Shown: piece by piece, positions 46,077-55,881 of the stretch
Layout of the letters: every line of letters starts with the position of its first letter
Numbering within the stretch: the first letter of the stretch is position 1
Translations under genes and position numbers: made by a program
NCBI RefSeq assembly: GCF_007981265.1
Contig: NZ_CP034363.1
Coordinates: forward strand, 868,001-932,000
Reading direction: 5' to 3'
Length of the DNA stretch: 64,000 nucleotides
Source of the DNA: Pantoea sp. CCBC3-3-1
Lineage (GTDB): Bacteria; Pseudomonadota; Gammaproteobacteria; Enterobacterales; Enterobacteriaceae
The notes under the pieces: generated by a model
What the model was told of the DNA's origin: nothing
The model's input: only the letters and a program-made list of their open reading frames with translations
Databases searched by the model: none

Positions 46077-48266
46077 ATGGCTACTTTGTCTTTGAAACGT
46101 TTGTCCCCGCCAGCGACCCCATTACGTCCACTGGCGATCCTTGTTGCAGTGAGTCTTTCCGCATCGGCTTTTGCGGCTGGCGAAGAAACCCTTACCGTTA
46201 GCGCCGATGCTGCCAACGCTCCGCAGGAAAGCGCCTGGGGCCCGGCACCGACTATCGCCGCGAAGCACAGTGCAACCGGCACCAAAACCGATACGCCAAT
46301 CGAGAAGAATCCGCAGTCGGTCTCTGTGGTGACGCGCGATGAGCTGGAAACGCGTAACGTCAACACGGTAAAAGAAGCGTTTAACTACACGCCTGGCGTG
46401 ATGACCGGTAATCGCGGCAGCTCACAGGTGATTGATGCGCTGTCGATTCGTGGCTTTAGCGAAACCAATACTAACCAGTATCTCGATGGGCTGAAGTTAC
46501 AGGGCGATAACTACTCTGAATTCGCTATCGATCCTTACTTCCTGGAGCGCGCAGAACTGCTGCGTGGCCCGGTTTCCGTGCTGTATGGGAAAAGCAATCC
46601 AGGCGGCGTCGTCTCGCTGGTGAGCAAGCGGCCAACAACTGAAACCCTGCGCGAAGTCCAGTTCCAGATGGGAACCGATAATCTGTTCTCGACCGGCTTT
46701 GACTTTGGCGGCGCGCTGGACGATAGCGGCGTTTATTCTTACCGCTTAACCGGCCTGGCGCGTAGCCAGGATGCGCAACAGGAGATGCAGAAGGAAAAGC
46801 GCTACACCATCGCGCCTTCTTTCAGCTGGCAGCCGGATGCCAATACTAACTTTACGCTGCTGACCTATTTCCAGAACGAGCCTGAAACCGGCTATTACGG
46901 CTGGCTGCCTCGTGAGGGCACCGTGGTGCCAATAACGGATGCTAACGGTAAACAGCACAAGCTGGGTACGGACTTCGACGAAGGCGAGGCCAGCAACAAG
47001 ATTTCACGCAACACAAAAATGATTGGCTATAGCTTCTCGCACAGTTTTAACGACACCTGGACGGTGCGTCAGAACCTGCGCTACGCCGATTTGCGCACCG
47101 ATTACCGCAGCATTTACGGTAATGGTTTTGACAGCAATACCAACAGCATCACGCGTGGCTACGCCGGTTCTGAAGAAGAACTGAATCAGTTTGCGGTAGA
47201 CAACCAGGCGCAGGCTAAATTCGCCACTGGCGCACTGGATCACACGTTGCTGCTCGGCGTGGATTACCAGCGTACCCGCAACGATATCAACGCCAATTTC
47301 GGTTCAGCCTCCTCGCTCAGCGCGCTGAATCCGCAGTATGGTAATGACAGCACGGTTATCACTTTCCCTTATCACTACCTGAACAAGCAGGAGCAGACCG
47401 GGCTTTATGCGCAGGATCAGATGGAGTGGGATCGCTGGGTGATGACGCTGGGCGCGCGTTACGATTATGCCATGACCTCGGCATTTAACCGTGACGCCAG
47501 CACCCTGGTCAAAAGCCACGATCAGGCTTTCACCTGGCGCGGCGGCCTGAACTACGTGTTTGATAACGGCGTGGCACCTTATTTCAGCTACAGCGAATCC
47601 TTTATTCCAACTTCCGGCACAACATCAAGCGGCCAGCCGTTCGATCCTTCCCGCGCGAAGCAGTATGAAGCCGGGGTGAAATATGTGCCGAAAGATCGCC
47701 CAATCGTGATTACCGGCGCGCTCTATCAGCTGACTAAAACCAAAAACCTGACGGCGGATCCTGCCGATGTGCGGTTCAGTAATCAGGGTGGTGAGATCCG
47801 TTCGCGCGGCGTGGAGCTGGAAGCTAAGGCCGCCGTTAACGCTAACGTCGATTTGACCGCGTCCTACACCTACACCGATGCGGAATACACGCACGATACG
47901 TTGCTGAAAGGAAAAACGCCGGTTCAGGTGCCGAAAAATATGGCCTCGCTGTGGGCGGACTACACCTTCCACGAAACGGCGCTTTCCGGCCTGACCACCG
48001 GTGTCGGCGTACGTTATGTCGGCGAAAGCAAAGGTCTGTACAGTACCGGCGATAATGCGAACCAGAACTTTAACGTCGCTGCCTATACCACCGTGGATGC
48101 GATGGTGAAATATGACCTGGGCCGTTTCGGCCTGTCGGGCTCATCCGTGGGTGTTAACGTCAACAACCTGTTCGATCGCGACTATGTCGCCAGCTGCTAT
48201 CGCGATTACGCTTGCTACTGGGGTGCTGAACGTCAGATCGTCGGTACAGCCACGTTCCGTTTCTAA
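46077..48266 (+). CDS. fhuA: Ferrichrome outer-membrane receptor FhuA (TonB-dependent)
   Basis: 729 residues from the ATG at 46077; an ATG two codons earlier is too close to the AGAG site. Signal peptide ends at SAFA (about residue 34), then a TonB box (EETLTVSAD), the plug domain (VKEAFNYTPGV, IRGF) and a 22-strand barrel ending in TATFRF. It imports ferrichrome and similar hydroxamates. Compared with E. coli, the gating loop L4 (316-356 there, site of T1, T5 and phi80 binding) is much shorter: IYGNGFDSNTNSITRGY replaces it and the loop cysteine pair is missing. First gene of fhuACDB. Confidence 0.95.
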   Translation: MATLSLKRLSPPATPLRPLAILVAVSLSASAFAAGEETLTVSADAANAPQESAWGPAPTIAAKHSATGTKTDTPIEKNPQSVSVVTRDELETRNVNTVKEAFNYTPGVMTGNRGSSQVIDALSIRGFSETNTNQYLDGLKLQGDNYSEFAIDPYFLERAELLRGPVSVLYGKSNPGGVVSLVSKRPTTETLREVQFQMGTDNLFSTGFDFGGALDDSGVYSYRLTGLARSQDAQQEMQKEKRYTIAPSFSWQPDANTNFTLLTYFQNEPETGYYGWLPREGTVVPITDANGKQHKLGTDFDEGEASNKISRNTKMIGYSFSHSFNDTWTVRQNLRYADLRTDYRSIYGNGFDSNTNSITRGYAGSEEELNQFAVDNQAQAKFATGALDHTLLLGVDYQRTRNDINANFGSASSLSALNPQYGNDSTVITFPYHYLNKQEQTGLYAQDQMEWDRWVMTLGARYDYAMTSAFNRDASTLVKSHDQAFTWRGGLNYVFDNGVAPYFSYSESFIPTSGTTSSGQPFDPSRAKQYEAGVKYVPKDRPIVITGALYQLTKTKNLTADPADVRFSNQGGEIRSRGVELEAKAAVNANVDLTASYTYTDAEYTHDTLLKGKTPVQVPKNMASLWADYTFHETALSGLTTGVGVRYVGESKGLYSTGDNANQNFNVAAYTTVDAMVKYDLGRFGLSGSSVGVNVNNLFDRDYVASCYRDYACYWGAERQIVGTATFRF

Positions 48267-48311
48267 TCTATCCGGGTGCGGTTCGCCGCACCCGCCAATC
48301 AGAAGACCGTT

Positions 48312-49106
48312 ATGCATTCTTCGCACTCGTCCGATACTACCTTCTCGCTTGAAAACGCGACCTTTGCCGTTCCCGGCCGAACGCTTCTGCAACCGTTAAC
48401 GCACGCTTTCCCAACCGGTAAAGTTTGCGGCCTGATTGGTCATAACGGTTCCGGCAAATCAACATTGCTGAAACTGTTGGGGCGGCACTATCAAGCCACC
48501 AGTGGCAAAGTCATGCTGAACGGTAAACCGCTTGGTGAATGGCAAAGCAAGATGTTCGCTCGCGCCGTGGCCTATTTGCCGCAGCAGCTGCCGCCTGCGG
48601 AAGGGATGACGGTGCGTGAGCTGGTCTCGATGGGACGATATCCGTGGCACGGCGCGCTGGGCCGTTTTGGGCACGAGGATCGTGAGCGGGTAGAAGAAGC
48701 CATCAGCCTGGTAGGACTGAAACCTTTTGCCGGACGGCTGGTGGACAGCTTATCCGGCGGTGAACGGCAGCGTGCCTGGATTGCGATGCTGGTGGCGCAA
48801 AACAGCCGCTGCCTGCTGCTGGATGAGCCAACTTCCGCGCTGGATATCGCCCATCAGGTTGAGGTACTGGCGCTGATTCAGCGGCTCAGTCGTGAGCGCG
48901 GGCTAACCGTGATCGCCGTTCTCCATGATATCAATATGGCGGCACGCTACTGCGACAACCTTGTTGCGCTACGCCAGGGTGAAATGATTGCCGAAGGCGA
49001 TGCCAGCGTGATTATGCAGCCCGACGTGCTTCAGCGCATTTACGGTATTCCGATGGGAATTTTGCCTCACCCAGACGGCGTTACGCCGGTGAGCTTTGTT
49101 TACTAA
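48312..49106 (+). CDS. fhuC: Ferric hydroxamate ABC transporter ATP-binding protein
   Basis: 264 residues from MHSSHSSDTTFSLENA at 48312, matching E. coli FhuC (265). Walker A GHNGSGKST (43-51), signature LSGGERQRAW, Walker B CLLLDEPTSALD and the H-loop VLHDINMAARYC. It energises import of ferrichrome, aerobactin and coprogen through FhuB. It is 45 bases after fhuA. Confidence 0.95.
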   Translation: MHSSHSSDTTFSLENATFAVPGRTLLQPLTHAFPTGKVCGLIGHNGSGKSTLLKLLGRHYQATSGKVMLNGKPLGEWQSKMFARAVAYLPQQLPPAEGMTVRELVSMGRYPWHGALGRFGHEDRERVEEAISLVGLKPFAGRLVDSLSGGERQRAWIAMLVAQNSRCLLLDEPTSALDIAHQVEVLALIQRLSRERGLTVIAVLHDINMAARYCDNLVALRQGEMIAEGDASVIMQPDVLQRIYGIPMGILPHPDGVTPVSFVY

Positions 49107-49114
49107 GGGATTTT

Positions 49115-49993
49115 ATGCCGAACTATTTTCGCCGCCGTTTGCTGATGGCGATGGCGCTTTCGCCTTTGCTGCCCTCATTACGCGTGCAGGCAGCCCGGCC
49201 TGATATTCAGCGCATCATTACCCTCGAGTGGCTACCGACCGAGCTGATGATGGCACTGGGCGTGGCGCCTGTAGGCGCTGCCGAAATGTATAATTACGGA
49301 CTGTGGGTCGGTGAACCGGTGCTTCCCGCCTCCACCGTGGATGTCGGTCTGCGCACTGAGCCCAACCTTGAACTGATGATCCAGATGCAGCCTTCGCTGA
49401 TCCTTTATTCTTCCGGCTACGGGCCCGCGAAAGAGAAGATTGAACGCATCGCGCCGGTAATGGGTTTTGCGTTTAGCGATGACAGCGGTAAGCCGCTAAC
49501 GATGGCGCGCAAGTCGCTTTTGCAGCTGGCTGAGCGCCTCGACCGTCTGCCACAGGCGCAGCAGCATCTGGTGGAATTTGACGCGGCGCTTGCCCAAACG
49601 AAAAAGCGTCTGGCGGGCAGGGCAAAGCGGCCGGTGCTGCTGATGTCGCTGCTTGATCCTCGCCACGCGCTGGTTTTTGGCAAGGGCAGCCTGTTTCTGG
49701 AAGTGATGGACGAGCTGGGAATTGAAAATGCCTGGCAGGGTGAAACCAACTTTTGGGGCAGCGCGGTGATTGGCATCGAACGGCTGGCGACGCTGAGCAA
49801 TGTTGATGCGATCTGTTTCGCGCACGGCGACGATGCATTAACGCAGCAGGTAACATCAACGCCGCTCTGGCAGTCATTTTCCTTTGTGAAAGAAAACCGC
49901 TTCCGTCGGGTGCCGCAGGTTTGGTTTTATGGCGCAACGCTGTCGGCAATGCGTTTCTGCCGCTCGCTGGACAGCGCGCTGGGGGCAGCATGA
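49115..49993 (+). CDS. fhuD: Periplasmic hydroxamate siderophore-binding protein
   Basis: 292 residues. The N-terminus FRRRLLMAMALSPLLPS is a twin-arginine-like signal, as in E. coli FhuD; cleavage is likely near VQA. The clamshell of class III binding proteins follows, with DVGLRTEPNLELM and VWFYGATLSAMRF. It passes ferric hydroxamates to FhuB. Nine bases after fhuC, and its stop overlaps fhuB as ATGA. Confidence 0.95.
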   Translation: MPNYFRRRLLMAMALSPLLPSLRVQAARPDIQRIITLEWLPTELMMALGVAPVGAAEMYNYGLWVGEPVLPASTVDVGLRTEPNLELMIQMQPSLILYSSGYGPAKEKIERIAPVMGFAFSDDSGKPLTMARKSLLQLAERLDRLPQAQQHLVEFDAALAQTKKRLAGRAKRPVLLMSLLDPRHALVFGKGSLFLEVMDELGIENAWQGETNFWGSAVIGIERLATLSNVDAICFAHGDDALTQQVTSTPLWQSFSFVKENRFRRVPQVWFYGATLSAMRFCRSLDSALGAA

Positions 49994-51969
49994 GAACGTC
50001 GCTACGTTTCCCGGTCATTTTGTTAACGCTGCTGTTTGTACTGGCGTTAAGCCTGACATATGACAATTTTAGCCAGCAGCTGCCGCCTTCTCAATGGCTC
50101 AGTACGCTGCATGCCGCTCAGCCCGATCGTATTGACCAGATGCTGTTTCACTACAGCCTGATGCCGCGTCTGGCGCTGTCGCTGTTAGTGGGCGCAGGGC
50201 TGGGGCTGGTCGGCTTGCTGTTCCAGCAGGTACTGCGCAATCCACTGGCGGAGCCGACCACGCTGGGCGTGGCAACGGGCGCGCAGCTGGGTCTGACCGT
50301 CGCGGCGCTCTGGAGCCTGCCGGGCGGTCTTGCTGTACAGCAAATGGCGGCGATGGGCGGGGCGATTTTCGTCGGGCTGATTGTGTTTGGCATTGCCTGG
50401 GGAAAACGGCTTTCGCCGGTTACGTTGATTTTGGCTGGCCTGGTGATGTCGCTCTACTGCGGCGCGGTAAATCAGATAATCGGCCTGTTTAACCATGACC
50501 GGTTGCAGAATATTTTTCTGTGGGGCACCGGCACGCTAAATCAGATGGACTGGAGCAACGTCAGTTTTCTCTGGCCGAAACTGCTGGTGGGCTTTCTGCT
50601 CTCGCTGCTGTTGCTGCGTCCGATGACGCTGCTGGGTCTGGATGACGGCGTGGCGAAAAATCTGGGGCTGGCGTTATCGCTCACCCGTCTGGGCGTGCTG
50701 GCGCTGGCGATTGTCCTGAGCGCGCAGCTGGTCAATGCGGCAGGAATCATCGGCTTTATTGGTCTGTTTGCGCCGCTGCTGGCAAAAATGCTCGGTGCAA
50801 GACGGCTGCTCAGTCGGCTACTGTTGGCACCGCTGATCGGCATGCTGCTGCTGTGGCTGGCCGATCAGTGCGTCATCTGGTTAACCGCTAACTGGCGGGA
50901 AGTGTCAACCGGAACGGCGACCGCTATTATCGGCTCACCGCTGCTGCTGTGGTTGTTGCCGCGTTTACGCACCTCCTCCGCGCCGCCAGCGATGAACCAG
51001 GGCGACCATGTGCCGGTTGAGCGCCATCATGTGCTGGGCTGGAGCCTGGCCGGCACGCTGATATTGCTGCTTCTGGCCGGGGTGGCGCTGAGCTTTGGAC
51101 GTGATGCCCACGGCTGGCACTGGGCCAGCGGAGAACTCTGGCAGCAGCTGCTGCCATGGCGCATGCCTCGCCTGACCGCTGCCATTGCTACCGGAATGAT
51201 GCTTGGCGTTGCGGGCTGTATCGTTCAGCGCCTGACCGGCAATCCGATGGCCAGTCCCGAAGTATTGGGGATCAGTTCCGGTGCGGCATTTGGCGTGGTG
51301 GTAATGCTGTTTTTGGTGCCCGGTGACGCGTTTGGCTGGCTGCTGCCAGCGGGCAGTTTGGGCGCGGCGCTGACGCTGTTGGTTATTACCTTTGTTGGCG
51401 GGCGTGGCGGTTTCTCGCCGGAGCGTATGCTGTTGGCAGGGATGGCACTGAGTACGGCATTCGCCACGCTGCTGCTGCTGCTGATGGCCAGTGGCGATCC
51501 ACGGATGGCGGATTTAATGACGTGGATTTCCGGCTCCACTTACAACGTTGATGCCGCTCAGGCATGGCGGACGGTTCTTGTCGCGTTAGTGCTGCTGGCG
51601 CTAACGCCGCTCTGCCGACGCTGGTTGACGCTGCTGCCGCTGGGCGGCGAAACAGCGCGCTCACTGGGCGTTGCGTTAAAACCTGCACGTATGGCACTGC
51701 TGCTGCTGGCGGCTGCGCTGACGGCCGCAGCAACGCTGACTATCGGCCCGCTGAGTTTTATTGGCCTGATGGCGCCGCATATTGCCCGAATGACCGGTTT
51801 CCGTCGTGCATTACCTCAGCTGGTGATGGCTGCACTATTGGGCGGTGGACTGATGGCAGTGGCTGACTGGTGCGGCAGGATGGTGGCTTTTCCGGCACAG
51901 GTTCCGGCGGGATTACTGGCTACGTTTATCGGCGCGCCTTACTTTGTCTATCTGCTGCGGAAGGTGTGA
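49990..51969 (+). CDS. fhuB: Ferric hydroxamate permease (two fused halves)
   Basis: 659 residues from the ATG at 49990 (MRTSLRFPVILLTLL), overlapping fhuD as ATGA. About 20 membrane segments in two homologous FecCD-type halves, each with the coupling motif (GIIGFIGLFAPLL in the first, LSFIGLMAPHIAR in the second) that contacts FhuC. It is the inner-membrane channel for hydroxamate siderophores. Length matches E. coli (660). Confidence 0.95.
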   Translation: MRTSLRFPVILLTLLFVLALSLTYDNFSQQLPPSQWLSTLHAAQPDRIDQMLFHYSLMPRLALSLLVGAGLGLVGLLFQQVLRNPLAEPTTLGVATGAQLGLTVAALWSLPGGLAVQQMAAMGGAIFVGLIVFGIAWGKRLSPVTLILAGLVMSLYCGAVNQIIGLFNHDRLQNIFLWGTGTLNQMDWSNVSFLWPKLLVGFLLSLLLLRPMTLLGLDDGVAKNLGLALSLTRLGVLALAIVLSAQLVNAAGIIGFIGLFAPLLAKMLGARRLLSRLLLAPLIGMLLLWLADQCVIWLTANWREVSTGTATAIIGSPLLLWLLPRLRTSSAPPAMNQGDHVPVERHHVLGWSLAGTLILLLLAGVALSFGRDAHGWHWASGELWQQLLPWRMPRLTAAIATGMMLGVAGCIVQRLTGNPMASPEVLGISSGAAFGVVVMLFLVPGDAFGWLLPAGSLGAALTLLVITFVGGRGGFSPERMLLAGMALSTAFATLLLLLMASGDPRMADLMTWISGSTYNVDAAQAWRTVLVALVLLALTPLCRRWLTLLPLGGETARSLGVALKPARMALLLLAAALTAAATLTIGPLSFIGLMAPHIARMTGFRRALPQLVMAALLGGGLMAVADWCGRMVAFPAQVPAGLLATFIGAPYFVYLLRKV

Positions 51970-51998
51970 GTTTTTGTAGAAACGGCTCAGAGCTTAGT

Positions 51999-52103
51999 CG
52001 GGGAACACAGGCCGGGAATAAAGCGTCTCGCACCATGGATGGTGCGAGTCGAGCTGCCATAGACGGCGCTTTTTGCGTCTTTACGAGCGGCCTGTGTTCC
52101 CCG
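51999..52103. repeat. 105-bp nested palindromic element between fhuB and hemL
   Basis: The outer arms are a perfect 16-bp inverted repeat, CGGGGAACACAGGCCG (51999-52014) and its complement (52088-52103). Inside lies a second perfect hairpin, arms CTCGCACCAT (52027-52036) and ATGGTGCGAG (52039-52048) around a 2-base loop, and a third smaller one, AGACG / CGTCT (52061-52080). It lies in the convergent gap between fhuB and hemL and exceeds what a terminator needs. The compact, multi-armed form suggests a dispersed repeat (MITE-like or enterobacterial intergenic repeat) or a structured RNA. Confidence 0.8.
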
Positions 52104-52143
52104 CGCAGTCGCACTCTGTTTTGCTAACCAGCTAACTGCTTAC

Positions 52144-53427
52144 TCAGGCCAGCTTAACAAAGCTGCGGCGTGCCGCGTCAATGGTGCGCTGAATGTCTTC
52201 CTGACTGTGTGCCAGCGACATAAAGCCGGCTTCAAACGCGGAAGGTGCCAGGTACACGCCTTCTTCCAGCATCAGATGGAAGAATTTCTTAAAGCGTTCA
52301 ACGTCACATTTGGTCACGTCTGCATAGCAGGTCACTTCTGACGCATCGGTGAAGAACAGGCCGAACATGCCGCCTACGTGGTTAACGACCAGCGGAATAT
52401 GGGTCTCTTTTGCCACTTTCAGCAGCCCTTCTGCCAGCTGAGTCGTTAGTTCGGTCAGCGTGGCATGGGTGCCAGGTTTAGCAATTTCACTCAGGCAGGC
52501 AAAACCGGCCGCCATCGCGATTGGGTTACCGGACAGCGTTCCAGCCTGGTAAACCGGGCCGGTCGGCGCCAGCGCTTCCATCACTTCACGACGCCCGCCG
52601 AATGCGCCAACCGGCATGCCGCCGCCGATGATTTTGCCGAGGCAGGTCAGGTCGGGTACCACGCCATAATGCGCCTGTGCGCCAGCCAGCGCGACACGGA
52701 AGCCTGTCATTACTTCATCAATAATCAGCAATGCGCCAAACTCGTCACACAGCGCGCGCAGGCCTGGCAGGAAGTCCGGCTGTGGTGGAATGCAGTTCAT
52801 GTTGCCCGCGACTGGCTCAACGATGATACAGGCGATTTCATGCGGATACTGCTCGAACGCGGCGCGTACGGAATCCAGATCGTTATAGGTGCAGGTCAGG
52901 GTGTGCTTAGCGAAGTCAGCGGGGACGCCCGGTGAGTTCGGCTGGCCCAGCGTCAGTGCGCCGGAGCCTGCTTTAACCAGCAGATGATCGGCGTGACCGT
53001 GATAGCAGCCCTCGAATTTGATGATTTTGTCGCGATGGGTAAAGCCACGCGCCAGGCGAATCGCGCTCATGGTGGCTTCGGTGCCGGAATTTACCATGCG
53101 CACCATATCCATGGTTGGTACCAGGTCGGTGACCAGCTGCGCCATTTTCACTTCCATTTCGGTAGGCGCACCGAAGCTCAGACCACGCTGAACCGCTTCA
53201 ATCACCGCGTTGCGGATGGACGGGTGATTATGGCCCAGCACCATTGGCCCCCACGAACCGACATAATCCACATAGGCTTTGCCGTCCGCGTCATACAGAT
53301 AAGCACCGTCAGCGCGATCGATAAAGAGCGGTACACCGCCAACGCCGGTAAAGGCGCGTACCGGGGAATTGACGCCGCCGGGAATTAGTTGCTGTGCCTG
53401 AGCATACAGATTTTCAGACTTACTCAT
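52144..53427 (-). CDS. hemL: Glutamate-1-semialdehyde 2,1-aminomutase
   Basis: 427 residues. It converts glutamate-1-semialdehyde to 5-aminolevulinate in the C5 haem pathway. The PLP lysine is K265 ([15 protein letters not shown]). [15 protein letters not shown] and [17 protein letters not shown] are conserved. Convergent with fhuB; divergent from clcA, as in E. coli. Length is close to E. coli (426). Confidence 0.96.
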   Translation of the reverse strand: MSKSENLYAQAQQLIPGGVNSPVRAFTGVGGVPLFIDRADGAYLYDADGKAYVDYVGSWGPMVLGHNHPSIRNAVIEAVQRGLSFGAPTEMEVKMAQLVTDLVPTMDMVRMVNSGTEATMSAIRLARGFTHRDKIIKFEGCYHGHADHLLVKAGSGALTLGQPNSPGVPADFAKHTLTCTYNDLDSVRAAFEQYPHEIACIIVEPVAGNMNCIPPQPDFLPGLRALCDEFGALLIIDEVMTGFRVALAGAQAHYGVVPDLTCLGKIIGGGMPVGAFGGRREVMEALAPTGPVYQAGTLSGNPIAMAAGFACLSEIAKPGTHATLTELTTQLAEGLLKVAKETHIPLVVNHVGGMFGLFFTDASEVTCYADVTKCDVERFKKFFHLMLEEGVYLAPSAFEAGFMSLAHSQEDIQRTIDAARRSFVKLA

Positions 53428-53596
53428 GGTTCCGCTCCTGAGGATGCATTATAAAAAAACTCCGCCATTCTAAGGGAACATGCGGCCGGGTTAAAAGGCC
53501 AGTCGCGTTTTTGACACAGAAGGACAACTTTTTTCCGCGACATCGGGAGTCAGGTAAGTAAAATATCAGGCTCCCCTTACCTGATACTGACTAAAT

Positions 53597-55027
53597 ATGA
53601 ATCCGGCTCCCTCTTCTGACCAGTTAAGCGTAGTTCCTGCACGACGTGGCGACTTCCTGCGCCTGTTATTACGGCGAGACAAGACGCCGGTGATGGTACT
53701 GATTATGGCCGGTGTCGTCGGCACGCTGGCAGGCCTGGTGGGCGTCGGGTTTGAGAAAGCGGTTAATGCTGTCAGTCACTGGCGGCTAAGTGTGCTTGCC
53801 CATGTAGAAACGCATTGGATCCTGCTGTTTCCGCTGGCTTTTATCCTGTCGGCGCTACTGGCCGTGGTGGGTTATTACCTTGTGCGGCGCTTCGCGCCTG
53901 AAGCTGGCGGTTCCGGCATCCCGGAAATTGAAGGGGCGCTTGAGGAGCTACGGCCGGTTCGCTGGTGGCGGGTGATCCCGGTAAAATTTATCGGCGGGAT
54001 GGGCACGCTGGGTGCCGGTATGGTTCTGGGGCGCGAAGGCCCAACCGTGCAGCTTGGCGGTAATATTGGTCGAATGGTGCTGGATATTTTCCGCATGAAA
54101 AGTGCCGAAGCCCGCCATTCTCTTCTGGCTACCGGCGCGGCAGCCGGGCTTTCGGCAGCCTTTAACGCGCCGCTGGCGGGCATTCTGTTTATCATCGAAG
54201 AGATGCGTTTACAGTTTCGCTACAGCGTAATCTCGATTAAAGCGGTGTTTATTGGCGTTATCATGTCGAGCGTGGTATTCCGCATTTTCAACGGGGAACA
54301 CGCGGTGATCGCCGTCGGAAAACTGGCAAATTCGCCGGTTAACACGCTGTGGCTCTATCTGGTATTGGGCATGATTTTTGGCGTGGTGGGCGTGGCGTTT
54401 AATGCGTTGATTTTCAAGACGCAGGATATGTTTCAGCGCCTGCACGGCGGCAATTTAAAAAAGGTGCTGATAATTGGCGCGGTGCTCGGCGGTATTTGTG
54501 GCGTGCTTGGGGTCATCCAGCCTGAGGCAGCCGGTGGTGGTTTCAACCTGATCCCCGTTGCGGCGGCAGGCAGCTATAGCGTTGGCATGCTGCTGTTTAT
54601 TTTTATTGCGCGTATGGCAACCACGCTGCTTTGCTTCGGATCCGGCGCGCCGGGCGGTATTTTTGCTCCCATGCTGGCTTTGGGAACGCTGCTGGGAACG
54701 GCGTTTGGTATGGCGGGCGCGGCGCTGTTCCCGGCTTATCATCTCGAACCGGGTACTTTTGCCATCGCCGGGATGGGCGCGCTGTTTGCCGCCTCGGTCA
54801 GAGCGCCGCTAACCGGCATCGTACTGGTGCTGGAAATGACTGATAATTACCAGCTTATTCTGCCGATGATTATTACCTGCCTTGGGGCAACATTGCTGGC
54901 ACAGTTTTTAGGTGGGAAACCGCTTTACTCCTCGCTACTGGCCCGAACGCTGGCGCGGCAGCAACAGGTCGATGATGCGGCAGCACAGAGTGCCACGTAT
55001 CCGGCAGCCAAACGGGCCGATACTTGA
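53597..55027 (+). CDS. clcA: H(+)/Cl(-) exchange transporter ClcA
   Basis: 476 residues, CLC family. The chloride-site serine S106 (GGSGIPE), the gating glutamate E147 ([11 protein letters not shown]) and the proton glutamate E202 ([10 protein letters not shown]) are all present, corresponding to E. coli S107, E148 and E203. Exchanges two chlorides for one proton and supports extreme acid resistance. It lies between hemL and erpA, the E. coli order. Confidence 0.96.
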   Translation: MNPAPSSDQLSVVPARRGDFLRLLLRRDKTPVMVLIMAGVVGTLAGLVGVGFEKAVNAVSHWRLSVLAHVETHWILLFPLAFILSALLAVVGYYLVRRFAPEAGGSGIPEIEGALEELRPVRWWRVIPVKFIGGMGTLGAGMVLGREGPTVQLGGNIGRMVLDIFRMKSAEARHSLLATGAAAGLSAAFNAPLAGILFIIEEMRLQFRYSVISIKAVFIGVIMSSVVFRIFNGEHAVIAVGKLANSPVNTLWLYLVLGMIFGVVGVAFNALIFKTQDMFQRLHGGNLKKVLIIGAVLGGICGVLGVIQPEAAGGGFNLIPVAAAGSYSVGMLLFIFIARMATTLLCFGSGAPGGIFAPMLALGTLLGTAFGMAGAALFPAYHLEPGTFAIAGMGALFAASVRAPLTGIVLVLEMTDNYQLILPMIITCLGATLLAQFLGGKPLYSSLLARTLARQQQVDDAAAQSATYPAAKRADT

Positions 55028-55108
55028 TTGCTATACTGGTGTATAAGATAATGGTGCGATTGATGGTCGATTTATGACCTCTCGCCCGTAGGCATACTGG
55101 AGTGTTAA

Positions 55109-55453
55109 ATGAGTGACGAAATAGCTCTGCCCCTGCAATTTACCGAAGCAGCGGCCAGTAAAGTCAAGAATCTGATTTCAGACGAGGAAAACCCCGATCT
55201 GAAACTGCGCGTTTATATCACCGGTGGCGGCTGTAGCGGCTTCCAGTACGGCTTTACCTTTGACGACAAAGTGAACGACGGCGATATGACGATTGAAAAA
55301 GCGGGTGTGGCGCTGGTTGTCGACCCAATGAGCCTGCAATATTTGGTTGGCGGTTCGGTAGATTATACCGAAGGGCTGGAAGGCTCCCGCTTTGTGGTGA
55401 CTAACCCGAATGCGAAAACGACCTGCGGCTGTGGTTCTTCCTTCAGCATCTAA
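55109..55453 (+). CDS. erpA: Iron-sulfur cluster insertion protein ErpA
   Basis: 114 residues, A-type carrier. Cysteines C42 ([11 protein letters not shown]), C106 and C108 (CGCGSSF) bind the cluster. It delivers 4Fe-4S clusters, for example to IspG and IspH, and is usually essential under aerobic growth. Own promoter region of about 80 bases after clcA. Length equals E. coli. Confidence 0.97.
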   Translation: MSDEIALPLQFTEAAASKVKNLISDEENPDLKLRVYITGGGCSGFQYGFTFDDKVNDGDMTIEKAGVALVVDPMSLQYLVGGSVDYTEGLEGSRFVVTNPNAKTTCGCGSSFSI

Positions 55454-55460
55454 ATAAAAA

Positions 55461-55488
55461 ACCCCGAAGCTTGCGCCATCGGGGTTTT
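55461..55488. terminator. Terminator of erpA, shared with the convergent gene
   Basis: Stem ACCCCGA / TCGGGGT (55461-55467 with 55479-55485) with an 11-base loop. The A-run before it and T-run after it suit both directions. Confidence 0.8.
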
Positions 55489-55490
55489 GC

Positions 55491-55745
55491 TTACCACTCT
55501 ATTGTTACCAGTTTCGAGACCCGACCTGTTTCACTACTGCGTGAAACCATCGTTTGCGTAACTTTAGGTTGCGCTGCAACCTGCTGCCCGCAGTCTATCG
55601 CTGGCGAAGCTGCTGGTGTAGTGCTTTGCCCGTCAATGTGACATTGCGAGTAAATGGTCAGTTTGACCCCAATGCTGCCGGTAATTGAGGCAGCACAGGC
55701 ATGACCAGCCATCATCAGGCCAAGGGCCAGGTAAACGGCTTTCAT
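55491..55745 (-). CDS. Small secreted protein of unknown function
   Basis: 84 residues from MKAVYLALGLMMAGHACA at 55745, which is a compact signal peptide with cleavage near CAA. The mature part ITGSIGVKLTIYSQCHIDG has the flavour of the spore-coat-U/fimbrial type of secreted beta-proteins, but is far too short for a full domain; two cysteines (SQCHI, IDCGQ) could pair. E. coli has yadS (a TRIC-like membrane protein) in this place; this is unrelated. A longer frame to 55796 adds residues before the signal peptide and is less likely. Confidence 0.6.
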   Translation of the reverse strand: MKAVYLALGLMMAGHACAASITGSIGVKLTIYSQCHIDGQSTTPAASPAIDCGQQVAAQPKVTQTMVSRSSETGRVSKLVTIEW

Positions 55746-55881
55746 TTTTTTAGAGATCCTGGTGTAAAGGACGTAAGCCCTGAATCCGGGCAGCAATTAT
55801 AAAAACCTCGCCGCCTCGTTACTCTATTAACGACACTTTTTGCCGAAACTTTAGCCGTCCTTTAGTACAGGCTGATCCGTT

